DNA from: Tritonibacter aquimaris
GTDB taxonomy: Bacteria > Pseudomonadota > Alphaproteobacteria > Rhodobacterales > Rhodobacteraceae
Assembly: GCF_009617595.1 (NCBI RefSeq)
Contig: NZ_WIXK01000003.1
Location: 310,001 to 374,000, forward strand
DNA length: 64,000 bases
Reading direction: 5' to 3'
Position 1 is the stretch's first letter. The number at the start of each line of letters is the position of its first letter. A program made the translations under genes and the position numbers. Of the stretch, positions 1-8,493 are shown one piece after another. Below the pieces are notes generated by a model. The model was given only the letters and a program-made list of their open reading frames with translations, had not been told where the DNA came from and did not search any database.

Positions 1-833
1 TTCTGCGCCAAGGGCAGCGCAGTGTCGCGCAGCTGTTGCAATGTGGGCAGGTCAAAACCCGGCAGGCCGCGCATATGGTCACGGGTGGGTTCATGGCACA
101 GGATCAGCGCATCGGGCTGGCCGCCGTGCACCAGCGCCATTGTGACGCCAGAGTAGGAAATGTGAAACAGCGAGCCCTGCCCCTCGATCAGATCCCAGTG
201 ATCATCGTCATTGTCGGGGGTCAGATATTCCACCGCACCGGCCATGAAATCCGCAATCACCGCATCCAGCGGCACGCCCTGGCCGGTGATCAGAATGCCG
301 GTCTGGCCAGTGGCGCGGAAGGTGGATTTCATTCCGCGTTCCTGCATCACCGCATCCATCGCCAGCGCGGTGTACATTTTACCGACGGAGCAATCGGTGC
401 CCACCGCCAGACAACGTTTGCCGGTTCGGTTTTTACCATTGGCAATGGGATAGGCCACGGTGGGGATGCGCACATCATGCAGGGTGCAGCCATGGGTCTG
501 CGCCGCGGCGACCAGCTCATTTTCGTCGCGCAACAGGTTGTGCAGACCCGAGGCAATATCAAACCCCATCTCCAGCGCCTGAACCAAGAGCGCTTTCCAT
601 TCGGCTGAAATCACCCCACCGCGGTTGGCCACCCCAATCACCAGCGTCTTGGCACCCGCGTCTTTGGCCTCCTGGAGGCTCAGCTCTTTCAGGCCCAGAT
701 CAGCCCCACAGCCCGGCAGGGAAATCTGCCCCACCGCGTGATCGGGACGCCAGTCGCGGATTCCAATGGCCACTTTGGCTGCCAGCATGTCGGGCGCGTC
801 GCCCAGAAACAGGAGATAAGGGGTCTCAATCAT
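1..833 (-). CDS. dgcN: DUF1611/DgcN-like protein, partial (D-glutamate N-acetyltransferase family)
   Basis: The reading frame runs off the left edge; about 277 N-terminal residues from an ATG at 833 are visible. They begin MIETPYLLFLGDAPD, and a P-loop-like GTDCSVGK lies at residues 145-152, as expected for the DUF1611 family. In marine bacteria DgcN of this family acts with the epimerase-like DgcA in D-glutamate breakdown, probably acetylating D-glutamate first. Its partner, if present, would lie beyond the window. It is divergent from mcl1, with 323 bases between them. Family membership is well supported by the sequence; the specific D-glutamate role comes from family knowledge, not from anything seen here. 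Confidence 0.8.
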   Translation of the reverse strand, partial: MIETPYLLFLGDAPDMLAAKVAIGIRDWRPDHAVGQISLPGCGADLGLKELSLQEAKDAGAKTLVIGVANRGGVISAEWKALLVQALEMGFDIASGLHNLLRDENELVAAAQTHGCTLHDVRIPTVAYPIANGKNRTGKRCLAVGTDCSVGKMYTALAMDAVMQERGMKSTFRATGQTGILITGQGVPLDAVIADFMAGAVEYLTPDNDDDHWDLIEGQGSLFHISYSGVTMALVHGGQPDALILCHEPTRDHMRGLPGFDLPTLQQLRDTALPLAQ

Positions 834-1156
834 GTCAGAGCGCTCCGTTGCAAAAATCAGTGTTACGGCAATGTATCGAGTTTTTCGCAACAAGAGCTCC
901 CGGCATTGTATTGTTTTCTATGGGACACTCGGCAGCTTCTTCGAAGAAATGGGCATTTTTTCGAAGATTAATGCAGCAATTGCGTATTTAACGCAGAAGT
1001 CTCCACTCAATTGATGATTAAAAACTGTGCAATTTGTAAACAATGCTGCATGTGCAAAATGATCATTGCGCGCAAGGGCGAAACTATATACCAATCACAT
1101 AGATAAATACGACATATCGTTACCTTTACGATGCCATCACCCTAAGGAGCCCCGAG
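834..1156. other. Divergent intergenic region between dgcN-like gene and mcl1
   Basis: No gene is visible. The stretch is clearly AT-richer than its flanks and must hold the promoters of both divergent genes. Short TGCAAA/TTTGTAAA-like words recur around 848, 1029 and 1050. They resemble the TTTGCAAA sites used by PccR/RamB-type regulators of acyl-CoA pathways, but none forms a clear paired site. The ribosome-binding site AAGGAG of mcl1 lies at the right end. Confidence 0.5.
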
Positions 1157-2119
1157 ATGAGCTTTCGCATTCAGCCCACTGCCCCGGCCCGCCCGAACCG
1201 CTGCCAATTGTTTGGTCCCGGGTCCAACACCAAACTTTTCCCTAAGATGGCGGCCTCTGCGGCGGATGTGATCAACCTCGACCTCGAAGATTCGGTTGCC
1301 CCCTCTGACAAAGACAGCGCGCGCGCCAATATTATTGAGGCGCTCAACACTGTTGATTGGGGCAATAAATACATGAGCGTGCGGATCAACGGGCTGGATA
1401 CGCCCTATTGGTACCGCGATGTGGTGGATCTGCTGGAGCAGGCCGGTGATCGTCTGGATCAGATCATGATCCCCAAAGTGGGCTGCGCTGCGGATGTCTA
1501 TGCGGTGGATGCGCTGGTGACGGCGATTGAGACTGCAAAGGGGCGCACAAAACCCGTGTCGTTTGAAGTGATCATCGAATCTGCGGCGGGCATTGCCCAT
1601 GTGGAAGAGATCGCCGCCTCAAGCCCGCGCCTGCAAGCCATGAGCCTGGGGGCTGCGGATTTTGCCGCCTCTATGGGGATGCAGACCACCGGTATTGGTG
1701 GCACCCAGGAAAACTATTACATGCTGCGCGAAGGCCAAAAGCATTGGTCCGATCCCTGGCACTGGGCCCAGGCCGCGATTGTTGCTGCCTGCCGCACCCA
1801 TGGGGTTTTGCCGGTTGATGGGCCGTTTGGTGATTTCTCTGACGATGAAGGCTATATCGCCCAGGCGAAACGCTCTGCCACCCTTGGGATGGTCGGGAAA
1901 TGGGCGATCCACCCGAAACAGATCGCATTGGCCAATCAGGTGTTCACCCCTTCCGATGAGGCGGTTGCTGAGGCGCGCGAGATCCTTGCAGCGATGGAAG
2001 AAGCCAAAGCATCAGGTGCAGGTGCCACCGTATACAAAGGCCGTCTGGTGGATATTGCTTCGATCAAACAGGCCGAGGTCATCGTGGCTCAATCCGAGCT
2101 GATCGCACAAAGCAGCTGA
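1157..2119 (+). CDS. mcl1: L-malyl-CoA/beta-methylmalyl-CoA lyase
   Basis: A 320-residue member of the CitE/HpcH lyase superfamily that closely matches remembered Rhodobacter Mcl1 over its full length. It reversibly cleaves L-malyl-CoA to glyoxylate and acetyl-CoA, and beta-methylmalyl-CoA to glyoxylate and propionyl-CoA, in the ethylmalonyl-CoA pathway for acetate assimilation. Residues known to bind substrate and Mg2+ are present: R76, E141 (in FEVIIESAAG) and D168 (in SLGAADFAAS), plus the LDLEDSVAP loop at 41-49. A strong AAGGAG site precedes the ATG. It appears monocistronic and is followed by a GC-rich hairpin and tandem repeats. Confidence 0.95.
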   Translation: MSFRIQPTAPARPNRCQLFGPGSNTKLFPKMAASAADVINLDLEDSVAPSDKDSARANIIEALNTVDWGNKYMSVRINGLDTPYWYRDVVDLLEQAGDRLDQIMIPKVGCAADVYAVDALVTAIETAKGRTKPVSFEVIIESAAGIAHVEEIAASSPRLQAMSLGAADFAASMGMQTTGIGGTQENYYMLREGQKHWSDPWHWAQAAIVAACRTHGVLPVDGPFGDFSDDEGYIAQAKRSATLGMVGKWAIHPKQIALANQVFTPSDEAVAEAREILAAMEEAKASGAGATVYKGRLVDIASIKQAEVIVAQSELIAQSS

Positions 2120-2193
2120 GACTGATCCGGGGACTGCAGCCTCCCAGCTCTTTTCCTCACTACGTTTTGGCGTATTGAAATCCCCGGCCCCAA

Positions 2194-2216
2194 GGGGCCC
2201 GGCGCAGCCGGGCCCC
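2194..2216 (+). terminator. GC-rich hairpin downstream of mcl1
   Basis: A perfect 10-bp stem, GGGGCCCGGC / GCCGGGCCCC, has a GCA loop. It lies about 75 bases after the mcl1 stop. No T-run follows, so it could be a Rho-independent terminator variant, an mRNA-stabilising hairpin, or part of the repetitive extragenic element that begins next to it. Confidence 0.5.
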
Positions 2217-2220
2217 GGGT

Positions 2221-2310
2221 GTCGCGCGCAGCGCGGCACAAATCCTTACCTGCTGTCGCGCGTAGCGCGGCACAAACCCTTACCTGCTGACGCGCGTAGC
2301 GCGGCACAAA
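2221..2310. repeat. 34-bp tandem repeat, about 2.6 copies
   Basis: Units start at 2221, 2255 and 2289; the first two are a full 34 bp and the third is truncated after about 20 bp. Each starts GTCGCGCG(C/T)AGCGCGGCACAA or a close variant and ends CCTTACCTGCT where complete. Inside each unit CGCGC and GCGCG flank a 3-base spacer, so every copy can fold. The rest of the interval 2311-2696 holds no gene that I can support. Confidence 0.8.
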
Positions 2311-2696
2311 ACCTCCCCCAAAACATGCGTTTTATCCGCCACATGTCTGATGTGACCGTCTGGGAGCTCCTGCCCCGATCCGGGAACTGAGCTGCGTTCC
2401 CACTTGAATGTTTATGTTGTCTGCTGGCCTGACCGCATTCGCTGGACGCAGTCATTATAAGGTGGCGGCGCCGCCGAACGGATGGCGGGTGGGAGCCCAC
2501 AGATCCCACAGAACAGATATCTTTTCTCCCCCCACAACGGGGGGCCAACTCCAGGTGGATTGAATTGCCACATTCAATCCGGTGATCGATCCCGCACAGG
2601 CTAACAAAGGCGATTTAACAGACCCTCAGCGGGGCGCGCGCGCCCTGCGCAACACTCGGTTAAGCCGTTGAAATAAAACACATCAACCGTTGCATC

Positions 2697-3149
2697 CTAT
2701 GTGCGCAGATCCTTGGGCGTGCCCATGACCACATAGGAGGTGATCGAGGTGACATAGGGCGCGGTGCCCAAAACATCGGTGTGGAATTTTTTGTAGCTCG
2801 GCAGATCGGCGCATTCGACTCGCACCAGATATTCGATGGTGCCGGTGATATTGTGGCATTCCACCACTTCGGGGGCCACCTCCATCGCGCGTTCAAAGGC
2901 TTGCTGCGCGTCTTTGTTATGCACCCCAAGCCCAACGCCGATATAGCTGACAAACCCCGCGCCAAGCTTGCTGCGATCCAGCACCGCACGGTAGCCGCTG
3001 ATGACGCCCGCGCGCTCCAGCTCTTGCACCCGGCGCAGACAGGCCGAGGGCGACAGCCCCACCCGCTCTGCCAGCTCAAGGTTAGAGATCCGCCCATCGC
3101 GGGACAGGACCTGCAATATCTGTTGGTTTATGCGATCAATCTTCGTCAT
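2697..3149 (-). CDS. Lrp/AsnC family transcriptional regulator
   Basis: 150 residues from an ATG at 3149 (MTKIDRINQQILQ). An upstream in-frame extension exists but reads through the divergent promoter, so this start is preferred. The N-terminal winged helix-turn-helix (RISNLELAERVGLSPSACLR, about residues 20-40) is followed by a RAM/AsnC ligand-binding domain. It is divergent from a LysE/RhtB exporter gene 72 bases away, the classic layout in which an Lrp-type protein senses an amino acid and controls its exporter. The effector amino acid cannot be told from sequence. Confidence 0.92.
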   Translation of the reverse strand: MTKIDRINQQILQVLSRDGRISNLELAERVGLSPSACLRRVQELERAGVISGYRAVLDRSKLGAGFVSYIGVGLGVHNKDAQQAFERAMEVAPEVVECHNITGTIEYLVRVECADLPSYKKFHTDVLGTAPYVTSITSYVVMGTPKDLRT

Positions 3150-3223
3150 TTGTTGCAATATTTGACGCATTTTGCAGTAAAACACAATTTCATTTGGTGA
3201 AGCCTCGCTCAATATTGCGCAAT
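3150..3223. promoter_or_regulatory. Divergent promoter/operator region, lrp-like gene and exporter
   Basis: This AT-rich spacer has repeated TTGCAATATT / AATATTGCGCAAT-type words. A perfect 10-bp palindrome ATTGCGCAAT (3214-3223) overlaps the exporter ATG, and a related TTGCAATATT lies near 3152-3161. Such paired sites fit Lrp-type binding to both promoters. Binding is inferred. Confidence 0.45.
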
Positions 3224-3815
3224 GACTTATGAAATATTCCTCGCCCTTGCGGGTTTTGCGCTCAGCACTGTGATCTCTCCCGGACCCAACAATCTGATGT
3301 TGATGGCCTCGGGGGCCAATTTTGGCTTTCGCCGCACCATTCCACATATGCTGGGGGTTGGGCTTGGCTTTCCGCTGATGCTAGTGCCTGTAGGGCTTGG
3401 GGTGATGCAGCTGTTTGAGCTGTTTCCGGTGCTGACCCAGGTGATGACCGTGGTCTCGGTTGCTTATATGCTGTGGCTGGCGTGGAAGGTGGCCAATGCC
3501 TCTGCCCCCGGTGAAGGCAGCGCCCGGTCCACTCCGATGACATTTCTGCAGGCGGCGGCGTTTCAATGGGTCAACCCCAAGGCCTGGACCATGGCGCTGG
3601 GGGCGGTGACGCTTTATGCCACCGATCGCACCCTGGCGGCGGTGCTGTGGGTTGCGGGGACCTATGTGTTGATGGGCTGTATTTCCACCACCACCTGGAC
3701 GGTGCTGGGCCAGCAATTGCGCCGCATCCTGACCAACCCCACCCGACTGCGCCTGTTCAACTGGTCGATGGCGGCGATGCTGCTGGGATCATTGCTGGCG
3801 GTGTTTTGGGTGTAA
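3222..3815 (+). CDS. LysE/RhtB family amino-acid exporter
   Basis: A 197-residue membrane protein starting MTYEIFLALAGFALSTVISPGPNN; the SPGPNN motif near residue 20 is a LysE/RhtB family hallmark. About six hydrophobic segments are seen, the usual number, and the length is normal. The family exports amino acids such as threonine, homoserine, lysine or their analogues. The divergent Lrp-type gene suggests amino-acid-induced expression. The ribosome-binding site is weak and the ATG overlaps a palindrome, so translation may also be affected by regulator binding. The substrate is unknown. Confidence 0.9.
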   Translation: MTYEIFLALAGFALSTVISPGPNNLMLMASGANFGFRRTIPHMLGVGLGFPLMLVPVGLGVMQLFELFPVLTQVMTVVSVAYMLWLAWKVANASAPGEGSARSTPMTFLQAAAFQWVNPKAWTMALGAVTLYATDRTLAAVLWVAGTYVLMGCISTTTWTVLGQQLRRILTNPTRLRLFNWSMAAMLLGSLLAVFWV

Positions 3816-3849
3816 GCACGGCGTGGCAGAAACCGCATGGGCGGGTGCA

Positions 3850-4362
3850 TTAGCCAATAAGTTCCACATGGGTTCTGGTGAGGCCAAGCCCGTCAAACGC
3901 GGTTACGCAGATCTGATGGCCCGCAAACAGATCTGCGTCCGCGTAGTAAAATTCAAGCGTCTCGCCCGCCAGGCTGATGGTGTGCAGGCTGAGCTTTGCC
4001 TCAAACTGCTGCGCCGTGAGCACCGGGTTTGACACATCATGCAGGCTGCCGTCCGCCTGTTGTTCGCTGTAGCAACGCCAGGTTTCATTGTAGCTCTGCA
4101 GCAAGCCATCAGAGGCCGTGGCCAGCATCCGCATCTGCACGTCTTCGATGGACTGGAGAAGCTCACGCGCAATGTTCAGAACCTCTGTCATTTCACCCCC
4201 ATCCGGATCAATGCGCAGCGCGACCGGCAGATCCTGATGGGTAAAGGAGGTTTGCAAAACAGCATCGTTCTGAGGGTCGGGGCTGAGCCTTGCCAATATT
4301 TGATCAGCTGTCGCGGTCACATCAAATTCCGTTTTGTTTTTTGCTGCAAACAGCCGTTTCAA
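3850..4362 (-). CDS. Hypothetical protein, possibly DUF2262-like
   Basis: About 170 residues in an open frame with normal coding character. No ATG is available at the 5' end; a TTG at 4362 is the most upstream usable start, so the N-terminus is uncertain. The C-terminal part (ADADLFAGHQICVTAFDGLG) resembles what I recall of DUF2262-type proteins, where a W/F-GH motif is followed by beta strands. No signal peptide or membrane segment is visible, so it is probably cytoplasmic. It converges on the exporter gene, ending 34 bases from it. Function unknown. Confidence 0.6.
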   Translation of the reverse strand: MKRLFAAKNKTEFDVTATADQILARLSPDPQNDAVLQTSFTHQDLPVALRIDPDGGEMTEVLNIARELLQSIEDVQMRMLATASDGLLQSYNETWRCYSEQQADGSLHDVSNPVLTAQQFEAKLSLHTISLAGETLEFYYADADLFAGHQICVTAFDGLGLTRTHVELIG

Positions 4363-4573
4363 AAGGTGCCACGGGGCACAAATCCACCCGTGTTTGTAGG
4401 CAGGTTAAAAGTGGCAAACCCCGCAGGTCAACAGCTGGAGAGCCCCGTTAAGAAAGCTTCATTTATGATGGTTTTACATTTTGATGGCCCGCGACCACCC
4501 CATATTGCAGATCGCAAATGTTCCCTTTATGTTCTAATTCGCTGGATCAAAAACACACAGGTATCAATTCACC

Positions 4574-4792
4574 ATGCGGCAGTCTCTCAGAGCCAAAGCA
4601 ATCGACATCTGCAACAAAAAGATCACCCAGAAAGGTGAGAGTGTCGGCCTGTCATTTTATGCGTTTTTTGCGAATAAAAATGACGATCCCGCGCTTCTCA
4701 TGGAGGCTGCTGAATGGTGGATCAAGACGCATGAATTGGATCATTTCGAAAAAGCCTTAAAGATCAGAGACATGATCCGTTCGGGCGTTTGA
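4574..4792 (+). CDS. Small hypothetical protein
   Basis: 72 residues starting MRQSLRAKAIDICNKK. It is mainly helical and charged, with a tidy domain-like pattern (FYAFFANKNDDPALLMEAAEWW) and no membrane segment. Codon use looks like real coding sequence, but no good ribosome-binding site precedes the ATG. It stands alone between convergent and divergent neighbours. No family recognised. Confidence 0.5.
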   Translation: MRQSLRAKAIDICNKKITQKGESVGLSFYAFFANKNDDPALLMEAAEWWIKTHELDHFEKALKIRDMIRSGV

Positions 4793-4998
4793 AGCACCAA
4801 GGTTGACCAGCCCGCCCGTTTGCTATCCGTGAGTACATTTTGGGACATGGAACAGAGCGACCGCAGCTTTGCGCATCCGGTGTGGTGAGGTTAATCATTT
4901 AAGGTAAAGCATATTGGCGGCGACTTTGGCGCGGGGCAGCGTGTCTCGCAGGCAGTTTTTTCCGCCGACAGATCTGGGGGTTACCCGAGTGGCCCGCC

Positions 4999-5367
4999 TT
5001 ATGAACATCCTGATGCAGAGGGGCAGCAGCGTTTAAGATCGGTGCTCCCATTGCAGCAGTCTTCCATCAAAAAAGTAATCAGCGCACCCAGGGTGGCAAA
5101 ATTGACGCGGTAATTCAGGCTGCGCGATTGCCGCTCTCGCACAACAAAGCCGGCATCTGACAGCGCTGCCAAATGAAACGACGCCCGCGACGGCGAGGCC
5201 GCAATGGTTTTGGCAATTTCGCCTGCATTCAGACCTGCGGGACCAGCCTCAACCAATGCCCGAATGACGCGCAGCCGGTCGGAGTTGGACAGAACCCCAA
5301 ACAGCGCTGCCGCCCCCTCTTCTTTCATCACCCCGTCTTCCATAGCCGCCCTTTCAGAGTTTTTCAT
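4999..5367 (-). CDS. ArsR family transcriptional regulator
   Basis: 122 residues from the ATG at 5367 (MKNSERAAMEDG). This start has GAGG about 8 bases upstream; the longer frame from 5421 would place an operator inside the coding region. The winged-helix domain (LFGVLSNSDRLRVIRAL then GEIAKTIAASPSRASFHLAALSDAG) is typical ArsR. The C-terminus is cysteine-rich (EDCCNGSTDLKRCCPSASGC), five cysteines that could bind a thiophilic metal or metalloid or sense redox. It is divergent from a DUF6428 gene, a pairing I have seen described for ArsR-type regulators. Autoregulation through two palindromes between the genes is likely. Confidence 0.9.
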   Translation of the reverse strand: MKNSERAAMEDGVMKEEGAAALFGVLSNSDRLRVIRALVEAGPAGLNAGEIAKTIAASPSRASFHLAALSDAGFVVRERQSRSLNYRVNFATLGALITFLMEDCCNGSTDLKRCCPSASGCS

Positions 5368-5383
5368 ATCCAACCTCGCCCAC

Positions 5384-5403
5384 ATTTCAACAATACTTGA
5401 AAT
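5384..5403. promoter_or_regulatory. ArsR-type operator 1
   Basis: The palindrome ATTTCAACAATACTTGAAAT has 7-bp inverted arms (ATTTCAA/TTGAAAT, with one base offset). It lies 17 bases upstream of the arsR-like ATG and shares its pattern with a second copy at 5425-5444, 41 bases (about four helical turns) away. Confidence 0.75.
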
Positions 5404-5424
5404 CAAAGCCGTGACCCCCATATT

Positions 5425-5444
5425 ATTTCAAGAATCATTGAAAT
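5425..5444. promoter_or_regulatory. ArsR-type operator 2
   Basis: The palindrome ATTTCAAGAATCATTGAAAT is the second copy of the site at 5384-5403 and lies 27 bases before the DUF6428 ATG. The two sites would let one regulator control both divergent genes. Confidence 0.75.
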
Positions 5445-5471
5445 AAAAGAACTCAGATAAGGACAGTCGAG

Positions 5472-5996
5472 ATGAACACGCTACTGGAGTTGATGACGCA
5501 ACTGCAGCGCCATGATCCCAACGCCCCGCTGGTTTTTGCCACCGCAGCGGGGGAAATTGCCGCGGGCTATCACGTCACCGAATTGCGGCACTACCATGCA
5601 AAGGGTATTGATTGCGGCGGACGGATTGATACCTGGCAGGAGGCCCGACTGCAGCTGCTTGATGGCGCGGGTGAGACCCATATGCGCCTCGCCAAATTCC
5701 TAGACATCTTGGAAAAAAGCATCACTGCGCTGCCGGAACTGAAACATGCGGCGCTGCAGGTCGAGTTTGGCCACAACAACGCAGAACTGCGGTTGATGTC
5801 GCTTGAGGCTCTCACATTGCAGCGGGGGCGGGTTGTATTGCAGCTGGGGGAAACGCGCGCGCTTTGTAAACCGGCACAGCAGAAAAATGCGGCACGGGAC
5901 AATAGCTGCTGTCGTGATGCGGAAGCGTTTGCGCGGGTCAGCTCCTGTTGCGTACCAAACGGCGCGCGCAGGCCAACAGCGCAATGTTGCGCCTGA
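5472..5996 (+). CDS. DUF6428 family protein
   Basis: 174 residues with an AAGGA site before the ATG. The first 100 residues (FATAAGEIAAGYHVTELRHY, then IDCGGRIDTWQEARLQLLDG) match what I recall of DUF6428, a family found beside ArsR regulators and of unknown function. The C-terminal tail, about residues 130-174, carries three CC pairs (SCCRD, SSCCVP, QCCA), suggesting metal or metalloid binding. There is no signal peptide. It is probably derepressed by the adjacent ArsR protein. A role in arsenic or other thiophilic stress is inference from the pairing and cysteines. Confidence 0.8.
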   Translation: MNTLLELMTQLQRHDPNAPLVFATAAGEIAAGYHVTELRHYHAKGIDCGGRIDTWQEARLQLLDGAGETHMRLAKFLDILEKSITALPELKHAALQVEFGHNNAELRLMSLEALTLQRGRVVLQLGETRALCKPAQQKNAARDNSCCRDAEAFARVSSCCVPNGARRPTAQCCA

Positions 5997-6023
5997 ACAG
6001 CCGTAAACCTGAGACAGCGCGCC

Positions 6024-6050
6024 GAAAGGCCCCGCCAAGCAGGGCCTTTC
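6024..6050. terminator. Terminator between DUF6428 and AraC genes
   Basis: GAAAGGCCC / GGGCCTTTC forms a 9-bp stem with a 9-base loop between two convergent stop codons; AGTGTTTTA follows. It probably serves the DUF6428 gene and perhaps both. Confidence 0.7.
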
Positions 6051-6056
6051 AGTGTT

Positions 6057-6968
6057 TTAGCCCAGCTTGCGATCTGCCAGCGGGATACAGATCCGGGTCA
6101 GCAGGTCTTCGGGGGCGGTTTCAGAGGGGGAGTTCACATAGAGCTCGTAGGGGGGCGCGTCGCGCAGCTCTTCGCCTGATTGGGCGAGCCATGTGCTGTA
6201 GAAGAATTTATAGGCCGCATGCAGCCCCGCATAAGGCCCTTTGAACAGTAGAACCGCCGTGCGCCCCCCTGTGAGATGATCCAGCTGGAGCGGGGCCTCG
6301 ACCGGCTGTTCTTGTTTCAGCACCAACGCGGCGGCGCTTCTGAGATCATCTGCGGCGACAGTGTCGGGATCATCGTAATAGACGCCCAGCATGCCCTCGA
6401 TATTGGACCAGAGGTCACGGGTGCTGGCCAGCAGGTTGAGCTGTTCAAACACCGGTGCAATTTTGAGATAATCCCCCTGATGCGGCATCAGCGCCAGGGT
6501 GCGGTTGGGTTCGTTTTCAATGGTAATGTCATACATGAGGTTCTCTCCTGAGTTGGGCTGAGAGAGCGCGGCGCGCAGGTAGATCTGTGCGCGCGCCACT
6601 GCCATCTTGCGAAACTGGCTGGGGGGCCTGCCAAAACTGGCGCGAAAGGCGCGCGAAAAGGCAGGCACCGTGGCATATCCCGCGTGATGGGCGATGATCT
6701 CCATCGTCTGATCGCCCCGTGCCAGCGCCACAGCCGCCTGATTAAGACGAATGCGGCGGGTGGCCTGTATTGCGGTTTCCCCGGTTAGCCCGTGAAACAC
6801 CCGGTGGAAGTGAAACCGCGACAGCGCCGCCACATCGGCCAGATGATCCAGCGACAGCTGATCGGGGTCGGCCTGGTGGATATAGTCGATGACCCGAGCG
6901 ATGCGGCGTTCATAGGGGCTGATCCCTTGACCTTGCTGTGGCAGGGAGGGGGGACGGTGATGCGGCAT
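6057..6968 (-). CDS. AraC family regulator with GyrI-like effector domain
   Basis: 303 residues. An N-terminal AraC/XylS DNA-binding domain covers about residues 18-120 ([19 protein letters not shown] as first helix-turn-helix, [20 protein letters not shown] as second). A C-terminal GyrI-like/SOUL-type small-molecule domain covers about 145-300. This is the Rob/SoxS-related architecture in which the GyrI-like domain binds hydrophobic or cationic ligands. No adjacent target gene is obvious, so the regulon may be distant. It converges with the DUF6428 gene through a shared terminator. Confidence 0.92.
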   Translation of the reverse strand: MPHHRPPSLPQQGQGISPYERRIARVIDYIHQADPDQLSLDHLADVAALSRFHFHRVFHGLTGETAIQATRRIRLNQAAVALARGDQTMEIIAHHAGYATVPAFSRAFRASFGRPPSQFRKMAVARAQIYLRAALSQPNSGENLMYDITIENEPNRTLALMPHQGDYLKIAPVFEQLNLLASTRDLWSNIEGMLGVYYDDPDTVAADDLRSAAALVLKQEQPVEAPLQLDHLTGGRTAVLLFKGPYAGLHAAYKFFYSTWLAQSGEELRDAPPYELYVNSPSETAPEDLLTRICIPLADRKLG

Positions 6969-7207
6969 CGCATGGGATCCTTTGGGGTGGGTTGCTCTCT
7001 CAAGACTTGCATGCCACGGGCGCGATTACCAAATCTTGCTGAGTTGGCGGGCATTGAGCGCGCGCTTTTATTCTGCGCGCAGCGCGTGGGCGTTGCCCCT
7101 GTGCATCTGACTGCCCCTCACGGTTTCAGCCCTTGCATCCAGCATCAGGCGGGGCGCTCCCGCATCCCCCAATTGCCCTGGCCTACGGCCAGCACCATCG
7201 GTGGATT

Positions 7208-7285
7208 TTGGGCGTGGCACGGAGCCTTGGCTCCGTGCCACGCCCAACCGCACAGGCGGTGTCCCGCAGGGAGACAGCCTGTGTG
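7208..7285. repeat. REP-like double hairpin element
   Basis: In the 432-base gap between the AraC gene and accA. The first hairpin has a perfect 19-bp stem (7208-7226 with 7229-7247) and a 2-base loop. The second pairs CACAGGC..GTCCC (from 7251) with GGGA..GCCTGTG (ending about 7283) with two mismatches. Two neighbouring GC-rich hairpins in a gene-free gap look like a repetitive extragenic palindrome. The remaining gap sequence shows no gene; short frames through it have no family look. Confidence 0.65.
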
Positions 7286-7400
7286 GGCGGGAGCACCCCG
7301 CTCACAAACACCCAAAGATGCCAACCACGCCCACTGCAATGGTTGCAATTGCCGCATCTCAAGGCCATATACCGACGCAAACCTGTGTAATGAGGCCTCT

Positions 7401-8363
7401 ATGACCAACTATCTCGATTTCGAAAAACCCCTGGCCGAGATCGAAGGCAAAGCGGAAGAGCTGCGCGCATTGGCACGTGCCAACGACGAGATGGATGTCT
7501 CGGAAGAGGCGGCGGCGCTGGATGCCAAAGCGGAACAGCTGCTCAAAGATCTCTATGCGGATCTGACGCCCTGGCGCAAATGCCAGGTGGCGCGCCACGC
7601 AGAGCGCCCCCATTGCAAAGACTATATCGAAGAGCTTTTCACCGAATACACCCCGCTGGCAGGCGATCGCAATTTTGCCGATGACCTGGCCGTTATGGGC
7701 GGGCTTGCGCGGTTCAACGACCAGCCGGTTGTGGTGATCGGCCATGAAAAAGGCTCTGACACCAAGGGTCGCATCACCCATAACTTTGGCATGGCGCGCC
7801 CGGAGGGCTACCGCAAGGCGATCCGCCTGATGGAAATGGCCAGCCGTTTTGGCCTGCCGGTGATCACCCTGGTGGACACGGCCGGCGCCTATCCCGGCAA
7901 AGGCGCAGAAGAGCGCGGCCAATCCGAGGCGATTGCCCGTTCCACCGAGATGTGTCTGAAGATCGGCGTGCCGCTGATTTCCGTGATCATTGGTGAAGGT
8001 GGCTCTGGCGGGGCTGTGGCTTTTGCCACCGCCAACCGTGTCGCCATGCTGGAACATTCGATCTATTCGGTGATCAGCCCCGAGGGCTGCGCCTCGATCC
8101 TGTGGAAAGATGCCGAGAAAATGCGCGAGGCCGCCGAAGCGCTGCGCCTGACCGCGCAGGATCTGCGCGAGCTTGAGGTGATCGACCGCATTATCGACGA
8201 GCCCATGGGCGGTGCCCATCGTGATCGCGCCGCGACGCTTAATTCCGTGCGTGGTGCCATTTCCGAGATGCTGGAAGATCTGGGCAAACTGGATGCGGAG
8301 GCGCTGGTCAAGGACCGCCGCGCCAAATTCATCGCCATCGGCTCTAAGGGGCTGGCGGCGTAA
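7401..8363 (+). CDS. accA: Acetyl-CoA carboxylase carboxyltransferase subunit alpha
   Basis: 320 residues from the ATG at 7401 ([20 protein letters not shown]), preceded by TGAGG. AccA with AccD transfers the carboxyl group from carboxybiotin to acetyl-CoA, giving malonyl-CoA for fatty-acid synthesis. The N-terminal helical region is followed by the crotonase-like carboxyltransferase fold, with [20 protein letters not shown] and [13 protein letters not shown] as family signatures. Length is normal. A much longer in-frame extension upstream exists only because the gap lacks stops. A strong terminator follows, so it is likely monocistronic. Confidence 0.97.
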   Translation: MTNYLDFEKPLAEIEGKAEELRALARANDEMDVSEEAAALDAKAEQLLKDLYADLTPWRKCQVARHAERPHCKDYIEELFTEYTPLAGDRNFADDLAVMGGLARFNDQPVVVIGHEKGSDTKGRITHNFGMARPEGYRKAIRLMEMASRFGLPVITLVDTAGAYPGKGAEERGQSEAIARSTEMCLKIGVPLISVIIGEGGSGGAVAFATANRVAMLEHSIYSVISPEGCASILWKDAEKMREAAEALRLTAQDLRELEVIDRIIDEPMGGAHRDRAATLNSVRGAISEMLEDLGKLDAEALVKDRRAKFIAIGSKGLAA

Positions 8364-8381
8364 ACGACTGGAAAAGATGCG

Positions 8382-8409
8382 AAAAACCGGCCCGCTGTGG
8401 CCGGTTTTT
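8382..8409 (+). terminator. Rho-independent terminator of accA
   Basis: AAAAACCGGCC / GGCCGGTTTTT stem of 11 bp with a 6-base loop and a T-run, 18 bases after the accA stop. Confidence 0.92.
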
Positions 8410-8493
8410 TTATGGGTGGTTGGTTTTCAAGTGCCCCGGTTTTTCATGCGCGGGGCGGATTAGATGGCCCCGCCCATGCCCGCGCAAGTTCAA

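Noticed and set aside
6792-7400. A 203-residue N-terminal extension of AccA
   Set aside because: It reads through part of the opposite-strand AraC gene and a double hairpin; the ATG at 7401 gives a normal-length AccA.
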